From: Larimichthys crocea
Lineage: Eukaryota; Chordata; Actinopteri; Sciaenidae
Direction of reading: 5' to 3'
Length of the DNA: 64,000 bases
Assembly: GCF_000972845.2 (NCBI RefSeq)
Contig: NC_040015.1
Span: forward strand, 4,042,890 to 4,106,889
Positions within the stretch are counted from its first letter, which is position 1; every line of letters starts with the position of its first letter. A program made the translations under genes and the position numbers. Shown in pieces: positions 56,801 through 63,649 of the stretch. The notes beneath the pieces were generated by a model. That model searched no databases. It was not told the origin of the DNA and was given only the letters and a program-made list of their open reading frames with translations.

Positions 56801-59047
56801 AATGCCTTTAAAAAAAAAAAAAACTAGATCGATTAATTTCCAGCTTTATATGGAAGACCCCCAGATCAAGAAGGGTTTCTTGCAGACCCAAGTCGGAGGG
56901 GGCAATGGGTCTACCTCATTTCTACTATTGGGCATGCAACTTACGGGCACTCTAGTTCTGGCCCCAAGATCATATACCTGCCTGGCTTCAAACTGAGAAA
57001 AAATGCTGTTCCCCAACTTCTTTATCAGCTCTACTTTTTTGGGCTTTACCCACCGCATATTCGTATTCTGTAAACAATCCAATAGTCTCACACTCACTCA
57101 GAATTTGGTCGTCAATAAGAAAGTACTTTGGATGGCACTTTGGATCACTTCAGGGCCCTCTAATCGCAAATCATTTATTTGCTCCTTCTCTTTCTGATAC
57201 AAAGTTTTGTGGAACAATAAAGGGATTCACTCTTTTCAGGACCTTTTTATTGGGGATAAATTCCCATCATTCCACCAACTACCAACTAAATTTGATCTAC
57301 CTCACTCACATCATTTGAGAGATTTGCAGTTGCGAGATGTTGTCAGAAAAACACCAAATCCTTCCCTAACATAGTACACACCAGATAGTACACCAATGGA
57401 TTCTATATTCTTATTGAATCCATTGACAAAAGGAGGAATCTCGACTCTTTACAATGCACTTTCATGTTTAAACGGTGCCACCTCTCCTGGATAAATGACC
57501 TGGGAACATAACTGATAACTGATGAACTTTGGGACAGGAGCTTTGAAGCGGGTACATTCTTCTTCGGTCTGTGCGAGACATGGGCTCTTGCAGTTTAAAG
57601 TATTTCGTCAACTACATTTATCGAAGGTAAAGCTCTGTAGAATGTATCCAAATATAAATCCTGCATGTGACAGATGCGGTCGATCACCAGCCTCATTAGC
57701 CCATATGCTCTGGCACTGTCCAAGAATAGCAACATACTGGCAAAAGACTTTCCAATCTTTCTCGGACATCATAGGAGGAGCGATTGATCCTAACCCACTG
57801 ACAGCTATCTCTGGGGTTAAAGATCCTGGTCTTGTACTATCTAACTCTCAATATAACATAACATTTATATCTCTTCTAGCACACAGAGTGATTTTACTAA
57901 ACTGGAAGCAGGCTCGAGCACCGACTCACTCTGCCCCTTTGAAAGATGTTATGCAACATCTACAACTAAAATTCTCATTGAGAGGGTGTGAAGACAAATT
58001 CCATGAAATCTGGCACCCCATTATAGATTGCGTCGACAGAAGTAAACCAATACTTCCTTCCTCTTCCATTTCTGTCGCTTCTCATGTGTTTTGTTTTAGT
58101 TTTTTGTTTGTTTTCTTTGGTGTATATATATATATGTGTCATTGATATATATTGATATGTCAAAATATTGTTTGTATGTTACACACTGAAAACCCCTAAT
58201 AAAAAGTGTTAAAAAAATGGTTACTTTCTTGTACAGTTGTTAAACAACAGCGTTGCATACATCTGCTAGATAAGATTGATTTATTTTCATGCTGTCCATC
58301 CCTTTCAGTTACTTAATCTGAATTAACTTTAAAACCGGACTTATTTGGCGCAGTCCTTAACAACACTAACATAGACCACACAAAGTTAGCTCTTGCGGGT
58401 AGTGAGAAATAACCCGAAAGTGGGTCCCAAACTATCAACGGGAAGCACAAGTTAAGTCTACAGAAGCCTCTACATCCTGGATATTAATTAGTAATGTAAG
58501 CATGTACAGTATAAACTTCCTGCTGTCTACCATCAAAATATACCAGACACCAGATTTATGCCAGATGTTGTATGCTGAAGCCCTGCAGAGCAGCACTAAC
58601 CGGATGTTAATGACTAATTCTGCATGTTTAAGGCACAAAAACAACTTCTGATCTCCCCCTGAATAAGACATGCCAGGCTGAGTTATAAATACTGATGGTC
58701 ACTGGGCAGCTTTTCAACAGTATCTGAGGTTGAAGGGCACCTTGATGTTAGATGCCAGCAGAGCAGAGAGCGTTAATCACTTTCTCTCCTCAGAGGACTA
58801 GAACCAGGATTCCTCTGATGACAGGCCCGCTGCCAGCACCACTCACCTCCACAGCACAGACAGTAGATAACCTAACACCACCTGGCCTCATGGTTACCTG
58901 CTCCGCAGAGCCCCGACGGCCTTCGTCCCGTGTGCATCCAGTCCCTCTTCATCCTCTGCACCAGACGCATCGCCGTCATGGAGACGTCGTGGTTCTTCTC
59001 CCCAAATTCCAGCAGCTGGGCGAAGCGGGGAATGTACAGGCATGGGT
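19601..59047 (-). CDS. brf1: brf1, TFIIIB subunit (TFIIB-related factor 1), 10 internal exons, partial at both ends
   Basis: BRF1 joins TBP and BDP1 in TFIIIB, the nuclear factor that recruits RNA polymerase III to tRNA, 5S rRNA and U6-type genes. Ten minus-strand exons are recognisable by strong similarity to vertebrate BRF1: 59047-58898, 54273-54180, 53920-53794, 52369-52330, 52066-51974, 49351-49037, 23272-23211, 22748-22667, 22434-22379 and 19866-19601. All have AG acceptors and GT donors, and the reading frame continues across all nine junctions (1285 nt, about 428 codons). In order they encode the second cyclin repeat, a linker with an acidic stretch, and the conserved TBP-binding region ending near the KINYD motif. 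The zinc ribbon, first cyclin repeat and acidic C-terminal tail are absent, so the gene runs past the right edge and probably past the left. Teleosts can carry two brf1 paralogues; I cannot tell which this is. Gene identity is very secure; exact exon ends rest on my reading of splice sites. Confidence 0.95.
19867..22378. other. brf1 intron between exons I and J (2512 bp)
   Basis: GT-AG intron on the minus strand. Apart from the family A repeat at 21645-22040 I see nothing recognisable. Confidence 0.85.
21645..22040 (+). repeat. dispersed repeat family A, copy 2 (in brf1 I-J intron)
   Basis: Includes the 5' part (aactcctgttgatgctacac, gaacggtgtctctgtcattc, ctttacggcactaagtcaca) and a shortened 3' part with gtgccagaacaggagctgg and gagactgaagaggac. 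It starts about 340 bases 3' of exon I and is internally deleted relative to the copy at 41.6 kb. Confidence 0.7.
22379..22434 (-). CDS. brf1: brf1 exon I: TBP-binding region
   Basis: A 56-nt exon with acceptor ttctgccttcag and donor gtaacg. It encodes [19 protein letters not shown], matching [19 protein letters not shown] in human BRF1. It ends at phase 0. The intron upstream is 232 bp, and the 2.5-kb intron downstream contains a dispersed repeat. Confidence 0.95.
22667..22748 (-). CDS. brf1: brf1 exon H: TBP-binding region
   Basis: An 82-nt exon with a strong acceptor (cctctctgcag) and donor gtactg. It encodes [16 protein letters not shown] followed by [11 protein letters not shown], matching the human segment that reads AELWMRENAEYLREQ. 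This is the long helical part of BRF homology region II that wraps around TBP. It starts at phase 0 and ends with one base of a Glu codon. Confidence 0.95.
23211..23272 (-). CDS. brf1: brf1 exon G: start of TBP-binding region
   Basis: A 62-nt exon with acceptor ccgtgacag and donor gtatgt. It encodes [15 protein letters not shown], almost identical to the BRF1 signature [14 protein letters not shown], which opens the Brf1-like TBP-binding domain (BRF homology region II). Phase matches exon F across the 25.8-kb intron and exon H across 462 bp, so I see no sign of a missing coding exon between F and G. Confidence 0.95.
25273..25613 (+). mobile_element. short nonautonomous element, complete copy (ggtccaatgtgtaag family)
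   Basis: Begins ttaaaggtccaatgtgtaag and ends with a degraded inverted version (aaactgcgcctttaaa). The body includes gtctgttctgggctcctgta and ggactctatggaagaggacc, features of a very abundant teleost MITE. No coding capacity; a 65-codon frame inside is incidental. It lies in the large brf1 intron. Confidence 0.7.
28710..28815. repeat. short polypurine tract
   Basis: An A/G-rich segment with runs such as gggagagggaggaggaggag, giving open frames on both strands without coding character. Confidence 0.7.
29225..29690. repeat. long polypurine tract (plus strand)
   Basis: About 460 bases composed very largely of A and G on the plus strand, with few pyrimidines. The minus strand reads as Ser/Leu/Phe-rich open frames, which are composition artefacts. 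Similar shorter tracts lie at 10540-10720, 12080-12390, 24415-24560 and 28710-28815. Confidence 0.8.
29813..29849. repeat. (GT)n microsatellite
   Basis: Eighteen and a half uninterrupted GT units. Likely polymorphic and usable as a marker. Confidence 0.98.
30233..30335 (+). repeat. degraded tRNA-derived SINE head
   Basis: Shows the same order as the 34.7-kb SINE: tcagctgagttggtcgagca (decayed A box), gccccatgtacgaaggctca, a decayed B box (agttccaatcaga) and cctgtggctcttt. The body and tail are missing or unrecognisable. Confidence 0.6.
32230..33005. repeat. inverted pair of a second dispersed repeat around family A copy 3
   Basis: The plus-strand segment 32245-32420 and the reverse complement of 32810-33005 share ordered blocks: tagtcag, ttacct with agtag, taagcaatgt, ctgctgtggacg and acggga followed by atttatat/gtttgtat. 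The right arm is more complete at its outer end and contains an extra block (cctccagtttggagacagg on the minus strand). This may be one element with long inverted ends or two independent insertions. Confidence 0.55.
32410..32665 (-). repeat. dispersed repeat family A, copy 3 (inverted)
   Basis: The reverse complement carries the family core: ctgctgttagctaatg, tcagtttgttagccgga, gtgagctcagaacaccgg, and gccagaactggagct near 32450. It lies between two oppositely oriented copies of another repeat (32230-32420 and 32810-33005). Confidence 0.65.
34035..34530 (+). repeat. dispersed repeat family A, copy 4
   Basis: Has the 5' part shortened (gtgaatggtgtctctgtcat), then the core (gacggggagcggagcagg, gactgaagaggacgttgatg) and the 3' end (gcaaagttgtcgacttgcta, atcataagtaatgtaatcag). 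It is the best match to copy 1 at the 3' end. Confidence 0.7.
34684..34850 (+). repeat. tRNA-derived SINE
   Basis: Begins with a tRNA-like head holding an A box (tagctcaggtgg, 34695-34706) and a B box (ggttcgaatcc, 34745-34755). An unrelated body follows (ctccacattcctgtcact), then an aataaagcttg and an A-rich tail. The head does not fold into a clean anticodon arm and the body is SINE-like, so I call a SINE rather than a tRNA gene. Such elements are transcribed by Pol III. Confidence 0.8.
35949..36160 (+). repeat. dispersed repeat family B, copy 1 (interrupted by the gap)
   Basis: Matches the 62.5-kb copy from tcatgaacggggaaattagc through ttgtaccaggctgtaaacat to ggacatttg at the gap, and resumes after it with acttccacattggtttcact. 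The family is abundant in fish genomes. An open frame running through the Ns is meaningless. Confidence 0.8.
36040..36123. other. assembly gap (84 N)
   Basis: A run of 84 unknown bases. It interrupts a dispersed repeat whose intact relative lies at 62484-62690. There the stretch matching the gap is about 78 bases, so the gap size is plausible. It lies only 48 bases left of the first copy of a 1.7-kb direct duplication. Confidence 0.99.
36172..37860 (+). repeat. 1.7-kb direct duplication, copy 1 (next to the gap)
   Basis: Colinear with 38071-39773 from CACAGAAGTGATG to AGAAGCTTGA. Copy 1 is 1689 bases. It differs from copy 2 at more than 15 places, nearly all losses of one to four bases in copy 1 (for example near 36267, 36350, 36706, 36770 and 36990) and few substitutions. 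Both copies hold a CRE-like TGACGTAA, a CpG-rich stretch, a short CA run and a sequence ending in splice-donor-like GGTAAGT. The pattern suggests poor base accuracy in this copy. Confidence 0.92.
37861..38070. other. spacer between the two duplicate copies
   Basis: 210 bases unrelated to the sequence flanking the outer ends of the two copies. It includes a local run of gttgaaaaag-type repeats and a CpG-containing part near 37970-38030. No coding signal is visible. Confidence 0.6.
38071..39773 (+). repeat. 1.7-kb direct duplication, copy 2
   Basis: This 1703-base copy follows copy 1 after 210 bases of unrelated sequence. It looks like the better-quality version: where the copies differ, it usually has the extra base. 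It includes a CpG-rich, CRE-containing segment around 38870-39000, a (CA)n run near 39090-39103, and an open plus-strand stretch ending at a consensus donor at 39452. I do not recognise the module as a known gene or transposon. Confidence 0.92.
39340..39451 (+). CDS. possible plus-strand coding exon in the duplicated module (unrecognised)
   Basis: From an ATG at 39340 the frame stays open for 37 codons plus one base to a consensus donor (ATGG then gtaagt). It is preceded by a CpG-rich, CRE-bearing segment that could be a promoter. The peptide starts [12 protein letters not shown], is proline-rich in the middle and ends [11 protein letters not shown] recognise no family. The frame is also open upstream of the ATG, so the start is uncertain. 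In copy 1 (37422-37530) the donor is kept but small indels break the frame. It would be a first exon nested antisense in the large brf1 intron. It may equally be chance or repeat sequence. Confidence 0.2.
41620..42250 (+). repeat. dispersed repeat family A, copy 5 (longest)
   Basis: Includes the 5' segment shared with the 21.6-kb copy (ctgttctcacactatgtaac, ggaaatgttttctggttttc) and the core (gtgtcgtgccagaacagg, cctctatgggcataatggca, gaagaggacgttgacgga). At about 630 bases it is the most complete copy here and the best query for a repeat library. Confidence 0.7.
45670..46191. mobile_element. MITE with 28-bp inverted ends and TAA target duplication (Harbinger-like)
   Basis: The left end (45672-45699) and the reverse complement of the right end (46162-46189) match at 27 of 28 positions; the shared sequence includes CCTAAAATACAC and GCATGCGGAACGGCT. 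TAA flanks both sides (45667-45669 and 46192-46194), as for PIF/Harbinger elements. The 522-bp interior is CpG-rich and noncoding. The flanks resemble another common fish repeat (tcagcatgtctacattagca), so this may be a nested insertion. Confidence 0.7.
47350..47640. repeat. sequence rich in aagtccaag motifs, possible further hAT-like MITE relative
   Basis: Contains aagtcaagtccaagtccaga and later tttcaagtccaggtccatgg, resembling the internal repeats of the element at 18416-18775. I could not define terminal repeats or a target duplication. An apparent 103-codon frame across it is incidental. Confidence 0.35.
47683..47825 (-). repeat. tRNA-derived SINE, minus strand
   Basis: The reverse complement has a tRNA-like head (ggtggtcggtagcgtagtgg), a B box (ggttcgaatcc, complement of 47753-47763), then a tail with ctgcttcctgtctctattca and tgtcctatcattaaagcc. 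It appears flanked by T-runs on the plus strand at 47668-47680, the expected A-rich tail. Confidence 0.7.
49037..49351 (-). CDS. brf1: brf1 exon F: acidic middle region
   Basis: At 315 nt this is the largest brf1 exon here. Acceptor is gcctctccaag, donor gtgagt. It encodes an acidic stretch with a Glu run, then [18 protein letters not shown], a Lys/Glu-rich variable part, and the conserved [13 protein letters not shown], which matches PTAASLGISDSI in human BRF1. The variable part differs strongly from mammals, as expected for a disordered linker. A Met within the exon could be mistaken for a start, but the frame is open upstream to the acceptor and joins exon E in phase. Downstream is the 25.8-kb intron. 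Confidence 0.94.
49352..51973. other. brf1 intron between exons E and F (2.6 kb)
   Basis: Contains the truncated MITE at 49690-49930 and very AT-rich parts at 50440-50660 and 51260-51800. A purine/GT-rich patch lies at 50905-51075. Nothing coding is recognised. Confidence 0.85.
49690..49930 (+). mobile_element. short nonautonomous element, 5'-truncated copy (same family as at 25.3 kb)
   Basis: Shares with the 25.3-kb copy the body motif tctgttcagggctactgt, a ggaagaggaacc motif, and gatacactactgaagagtta-like sequence. It ends in the family's clean terminus acactggacctttaa at 49930. The left terminus is missing. It lies 5' of brf1 exon F in the E-F intron. Confidence 0.65.
51974..52066 (-). 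CDS. brf1: brf1 exon E: linker helix
   Basis: A 93-nt exon with acceptor aattttacag and donor gtacgg. It encodes [19 protein letters not shown] and then a short Ala/Tyr segment ending AKEG, aligned with the human BRF1 region around SSYQDAIEIELENSRPK. It completes a split codon from exon D and passes one base (G) to exon F. The segment is charged and probably helical, linking the cyclin core to the acidic middle region. Confidence 0.92.
52330..52369 (-). CDS. brf1: brf1 exon D: 40-nt micro-exon in the linker
   Basis: A very short exon, 13 codons plus one base, with acceptor ccatccag and donor gtatga. It encodes [13 protein letters not shown], matching in position the charged helix after the cyclin folds of BRF1 (human has a similar Lys/Glu-rich segment ending in VEG). 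It begins at phase 0 after exon C and gives the first base of a codon completed by exon E. That fit in both directions is the main support for so small an exon. Confidence 0.88.
52370..53793. other. brf1 intron between exons C and D (1.4 kb)
   Basis: AT-rich intron sequence with no recognised repeat or gene. Confidence 0.85.
53794..53920 (-). CDS. brf1: brf1 exon C: end of cyclin fold and start of linker
   Basis: This 127-nt exon encodes [15 protein letters not shown], then a segment with the ECDPP motif typical of BRF1, and ends in a basic stretch at a phase-0 boundary before donor gtactg. The acceptor is cttgcattag and has only a poor pyrimidine tract. Repeat-like sequence lies directly upstream of it in the intron. 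A longer open frame runs through both neighbouring introns, but similarity to BRF1 stops at these splice sites. Confidence 0.93.
53922..54060. repeat. repeat-like sequence beside the exon C splice acceptor
   Basis: Plus-strand sequence here (gatttactttattgtcccac, attgtaggaaatctggattg) resembles a common fish retroelement end. It fills about half of the 259-bp intron between exons B and C and reaches within about 20 bases of the acceptor, which may explain its weak pyrimidine tract. Confidence 0.45.
54180..54273 (-). CDS. brf1: brf1 exon B: second cyclin repeat, continued
   Basis: This 94-nt exon has an acceptor ending ttggtttcag and a consensus donor gtgagg. It completes the Ala codon split with exon A and reads [13 protein letters not shown], then [12 protein letters not shown], the middle of the BRF1 second cyclin fold. 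It ends after two bases of an Arg codon, which exon C completes. The 4.6-kb intron upstream holds an L1-like retrotransposon remnant; the intron downstream is only 259 bp. Confidence 0.95.
54274..58897. other. brf1 intron between exons A and B (4.6 kb)
   Basis: Half of it is the antisense L1-like remnant (about 55.9-58.2 kb). The 54300-55850 part contains no recognised feature, and 58220-58890 likewise. Confidence 0.85.
55900..58217 (+). mobile_element. L1-like non-LTR retrotransposon remnant (5'-truncated, frame-broken)
   Basis: Successive fragments in different frames match a teleost L1/Tx1-type ORF2. They are the reverse transcriptase start ([11 protein letters not shown], 56055-56095), its palm with [15 protein letters not shown] (about 56345-56395), GHKLNLSE (near 56560), a domain with an Ile-Trp type motif near 56840, and a 207-codon C-terminal frame (57522-58145). 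That frame has a Cys-rich motif CDRCG...AHMLWHCP at about residues 49-67. A possible tail with aataaaaa and an A-run ends near 58217. Endonuclease and N-terminal regions are missing, and several frameshifts and stops make it dead. It lies antisense in the brf1 intron between exons A and B. The left limit is approximate. Confidence 0.9.
58898..59047 (-). CDS. brf1: brf1 exon A: second cyclin repeat, first part
   Basis: This 150-nt exon is the most 5' brf1 exon in the window. The acceptor reads tctcaaccag and the donor gtaacc. It starts with the last two bases of an Asp codon and ends with the first base of an Ala codon. It encodes the start of the second TFIIB-like cyclin fold, with the motifs [15 protein letters not shown] and [17 protein letters not shown], which are nearly invariant in vertebrate BRF1. 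This fold helps contact TBP, DNA and TFIIIC. The entering phase requires at least one coding exon further right, and none is visible between 59048 and 64000. Confidence 0.95.
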
Positions 59048-59859
59048 CTGGTTGAGACAGAAATGTTTCTTCATTTAGAAGGAAGACTTAGCGAGTGCAT
59101 GTTCAGATTCAATCATTCCTTTAAAACTCAAAGCATTTGTTTCTTTAGGAACCTTTGCCAAAGGAGATTATGTTTTAAGACCTGTTTGTTTGTTTGTTAT
59201 TTGGCAGGATAACTCGAAAACCTTTAAATGTAATAAAATTGGGTGGAAAGTTAGGCAATGTACCAGAGAAGAAGGACGTAAAAGCATTTTCAGTAGTTTC
59301 ATAAACTACTGCAGCTGGCACAGCTCAAGATACAGATGCAGATTCTGTTTGAATTAATATTTACTGTTCCCAATTTAAAGTGTGCAACCTTCTCAACCTC
59401 ATCTCAGATGACATTGAATCACTTTGCTGAGAGGCCTGAATTATTACAGCTATAATCGCACTTCAACATATAGTGCACGATTTATGATGTATATTTATCA
59501 CCTCTATAGAACCCTCAGAAAATCCTCAATGGAACAAAGAAGTAGTCTCCATGGCTCCATAGACTGCTTTCGGCTAACGACCATACAACACTAAAGCAGT
59601 ACCAGTTCCTGAATGTACCGAAGTATCGAAATATTGATTAGCTTCTGATCAAACTATCAGTATTACTATCAGTATTCATGTAACATATAACCAGTGGATA
59701 GGGAAAGGGAAAACATTCAAAAGTATCACTTTACCAAATTTAATGACAATGTAGCTGCATTAAATCTACTTATTTATGTTAAAAAATATATATTTTAATT
59801 GTTAAATCTTTTCATGTCCTGTCTTTAATTTTTTTTTTGCACCATATCAGGGCAAGTAG

Positions 59860-60128
59860 CAGTGTTTTAATACCCAAGACAGGCCTTAAGACCACTTTCT
59901 GGAGGACTTGTCTTGGAATCAGCAGCATTTTTCTCCACCTCAGACAAAACAGGAGTCTGGTTTTGATTTCAACAACTGCAGCACTGCAGGCAATATCACC
60001 AAGTTACCGAAGCATTGTCTAATTTATTTGTCAGTCTTGACTTGGTCTCAAGCCCTCAAAGCACTGGTCTGGTCACAGTCCAGACCAGTAACTTGGTCTA
60101 AGTTTAGATCGTTCTGACTACCACACTG
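59860..60128. mobile_element. degraded relative of the hAT-like MITE
   Basis: Starts cagtgttttaatacccaaga and ends ctgactaccacactg. Inside are the same tcttgacttggtctc and gtctggtcacagtcc motifs as the element at 18416-18775. The flanking 8-mers (gcaagtag and ataaatag) match only partly, fitting an older insertion. No coding capacity. Confidence 0.5.
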
Positions 60129-62483
60129 ATAAATAGTATTAATAAGAGTATGGATAAGCAGTACCAGTGCTGTCCTAACCCATCCCTACTATGCAGTTAT
60201 TATACAGGGAGCAGTGAATGGTGGTGGTGGCTGGTGATTTCAGACACAGCCTGTGGATGTCAGCTCATTTTCAAGAAAACTACTGTATGTAATCTGAAGC
60301 AACTGAGCCACACGACACGGTTTAAGGGTCCAAGTTTCCTGTAATGATCACATTCAGCCTTTGTCTCATGTGTGATTAACTGGAGAAGATAAACCGTGGC
60401 AAAGACAGCACACAAGTCCATCATGCTACAGTTTCCGGCACTGATATCTGATCTGTCTGGTTCTCCAGCTCTGCTGCCAAAACTCTCTCAGGATGGCGCT
60501 TGAACCAAGACTCCGTCCAATAAACAGCCGGCTTGTATGCCCATGTGATTTTTTGTTTGGAAGCCCTGGTTTGTCTGTCTCTGAGCAGTAAATAAACCAA
60601 AAGCAAAACTGCAGCCAAGTCATTTTTTTCCACTCTGGTTGAGACCAAAGAAAATGCAGTCTGTCCTGTTTTGAATCCATATTTCAGTTTAAACTTAAAA
60701 AGCACCTGTGAGCTTCCCAGTACAACCAGTCTCCTACTGCTGGCTGCTAATTAGCTGCACCGGAGAGTTTGAGGATTAGCATTTAGCTCGAGTGTGCCTC
60801 GAAGCAGCCTGTTTCTCATTCAGTGTCTCTGTCCAGATTTTCGCAGCTGGCGAAAGGATTTGAACGGGCAGCCTTCCAATCACAGGCTCACTTCTCAAAC
60901 CTTTTTGCTTCTCAAATGTCTGAGAAACTTGTACAATGTAGCATATCATAAACTTTATGGAAAATACGTTGGATCCAGCTGGAGAGAAGAAAACTATCAG
61001 AGCCACCTGCTTTTGCTATGAAACAGCCTGGCAGGTGGCCAGTGTGACACTTTTTTTTCTAAAAGTGATTCTACCTTGCTAAGAAATCTAATCTAATACT
61101 TAAATTAGGAGGAATCTTCTTTCCACTGTAGCCAGGAGACAAAAAGTAGAGTTTCATGCCCTGGCTATGACAGTGGAGTCAAATATCTTTGAAGTCAGTG
61201 GCTGCGTTTAAAGAGCAGTCCAGTGGAAAGCTGGTAGAGCCAGCTGGTAATAAGATCCAGGCTGATCCCCCCCCCCTCCTCCTCCTCCCTCTGCACCATG
61301 TAATGATACGTCTGCAGAGCTCGCCATCACTGCTCCAAGTCTGTAAACGCTGGGCCAGGCAAGATCTCCATAGAGAAAGGAGGCTGTTCCCAACCCAACT
61401 CAAATCTTTCACTGTCAAGTATAAATCAGTCCGTGATGCTCAAACAGCCCACGGGTTGTTCTGTGATGGAGTGCTGTAGTTTACTTTTTTTTTCGTGTAC
61501 CCACTTTCCCCTCGACCCGCCTCGCCCACATTTCCCAAAATGACTTTGACCACCCCCAGAGAAGGGCCGTGAACTTGCTCCTTTCAATCAAAACGCGGGA
61601 GCAGGGACACATGAATAGCATTAAAGCGTTATCATTCAGTTGTGGGGAAGCTGAGCCCTTCCCTCAAAACCCAAAAGTGACTTGGCACTGCAATGCATTC
61701 TGGTCTATTTTTTGTAACCGCGGGTGTATAAATTGGTCTCTGGGTTTCCTTTTTCTCCAATTGTCGAAGGTCAGAACAAACTTTCAGCACTGACGCTCAA
61801 ACTGACCGAATGCTGATGATGTTTTAGATCAATGAATGATATCAAACTCCACTCGAGCTCCTAGTTTTCTGCTTATCACTGGTTGTCATTATCTAATAAA
61901 GGCATAAAATGCCCCAAAATATGTATTATAAAATACACACACACACTTCTATCTGTGTCGTTAGTTTGCCTTGTAGAGACCACAGCATGTCATGTTTATC
62001 CGCCTCTATATGGGGGTGTACCACAGTGTAAACAATGTTCTATTTTTCCAGTGATCGTGTTTTTTTCATTTTCAATTCTTTTCATTTTTACTCTTTTAGT
62101 GAGCCGTCAATTCAATTTTATGGTCATTTTAGACGCTATGGTTTTTGGTGCTGTTGAAATATAAACAGTGTGAACCCACTGAAATTACATAACAATATTC
62201 AATTGAAGGGAAGGGAAGCAAAGGAAGCAAATGGATCCGATTGATGGTCAGACCACGGGGGGTCTGAAGGAGCCACATGGATTTAATGCAGTTAACTTTG
62301 TTGGAGTGAATCCATGTATCTTCAGTGAAAATCAATGAAATGTTCTCTTTAAACATGTGTGACAAACACTTGATTTGATGCTTACTCTGTCATTTTGAAT
62401 GCACATATTCACGTTTTTTCATTGTAAATGTATCTTTGTAACTTTCAGAACATAATGTGCAATAATCTTACACTATGTGTAAT

Positions 62484-62690
62484 ATCATGAATGGGGAAAT
62501 TAGCTACAGAGACCAAAACAGTTTTTTGTACCAGGCTGTAAACATGTTTATTTCTGCTGTGAAGTTGGACATTTGAACATGGGGACCTATAGAGACTGAC
62601 TCACTTCTGGAGCCAGCCTCAAGTGGACGAGAAGAGGAACTGCAGGTTTTGGTACTTCTACACTGGCTTCACTTCACAGCCACTCAGGTT
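62484..62690 (+). repeat. dispersed repeat family B, copy 2 (intact)
   Basis: Starts tcatgaatggggaaattagc, continues through ggctgtaaacatgtttattt and a segment with ggagccagcctcaagtgg, and ends near ctacactggcttcacttcac. It supplies the sequence expected inside the gap at 36040-36123. Confidence 0.8.
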
Positions 62691-63179
62691 TGTTTGGAAT
62701 GAACTGCCCTCAAACGTGGTTATGGGTGCATGGCATTTTACAGTTTTGTACAGCTAATCATCATAAATTAGCACAAATAGATAATAGATCTAAATCACCC
62801 CTTCATCCTTTCCTGCATTGCATCTTGCAAAAAATGTCATATTGGCACATATCAGACAATATATACTTCAATCGTTATATAACTCAAAGAGTAACTGTTT
62901 TCATCATTGTGTAGATTTTGGATTTCAGAACTCTGTTTGATATTTTTATATTTGGATTCTTTTCTACTTTGTACTGAAACTTCTGCACAACAACTTCCCT
63001 CAGGATAAATAAAAGTTTATCTTCTATACTGAGAGCCACTAAAACCATCTACATAAACATTTTATTCATGAAACAACGATGCTCTCCTTTTGGAGGTCGA
63101 AATAGTTTGTTATATTATAAACTTTTCATATACTCGAGACAGATATTTTAAGTTGCTTTTACTTAAACTATATTTGTTT

Positions 63180-63470
63180 ATACAGTTGAACCCGTTAAAT
63201 TATCATCTTTATTTTCATTTATTTTTAACCTGCCTTGGGTGTTTCCTCACTTTTGTAGACCACGTTTTGTCTGTTCATACATTTGTATTTTATTATCGCC
63301 ACGATCATCATTTCTTTTATTTGTTTGTTTTATATTTTATTTTGTCTCAGGTGTTTCCTCACTGTGTGTGTGTTTTTAAAGGATGGATGGGTTGGAGTTG
63401 CTGCTTTTATGCATTTTATTTATATGGAAAGTGCTCTACAAATAAAGTTGGATTGATTAGATGTGATCAT
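63180..63470 (+). repeat. probable retroelement 3' tail
   Basis: T-rich sequence with two related stretches (ggtgtttcctcacttttgta and ggtgtttcctcactgtgtgt), ending in atatggaaagtgctctacaa then ataaagttggattgatt. That is the usual 3' end of a widespread fish non-LTR retroelement. A 204-codon frame across the area is rich in Phe/Leu/Tyr only because of base composition. Confidence 0.5.
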
Positions 63471-63649
63471 TTGCTGGTGTTTTGGTTTGAATTAGTGATT
63501 CATGTACATGTTATGAAGTGTCAGTCTCTGCACTTTGTCAATAACAGGCAGAAGAATACTTTTCTTATTCATTTTGACATGAAACATCAAAGTAGGAGCA
63601 CACATCAGAGTGCTGTCAAGCTTCTTTATAATTTTACTCATATTTTTAT

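Larger units (their letters stand above)
59048..63180. other. brf1 intron 5' of exon A, open to the right
   Basis: I searched the minus strand for the first cyclin repeat and zinc ribbon exons and found none. Contents are the degraded hAT-like MITE (59860-60128), the family B repeat (62484-62690) and unremarkable AT-rich DNA. A C-run with CCT repeats lies at 61267-61290. Confidence 0.6.

Noticed and set aside
57522..58145. 207-codon open frame as a host gene
   Set aside because: The Cys-rich CDRCG...WHCP pattern and its position after reverse transcriptase fragments identify it as the end of a LINE ORF2.
60421..60705. 94-codon minus-strand frame as the upstream brf1 exon
   Set aside because: It does not resemble the first cyclin repeat or zinc ribbon and lacks a donor in the phase needed by exon A.
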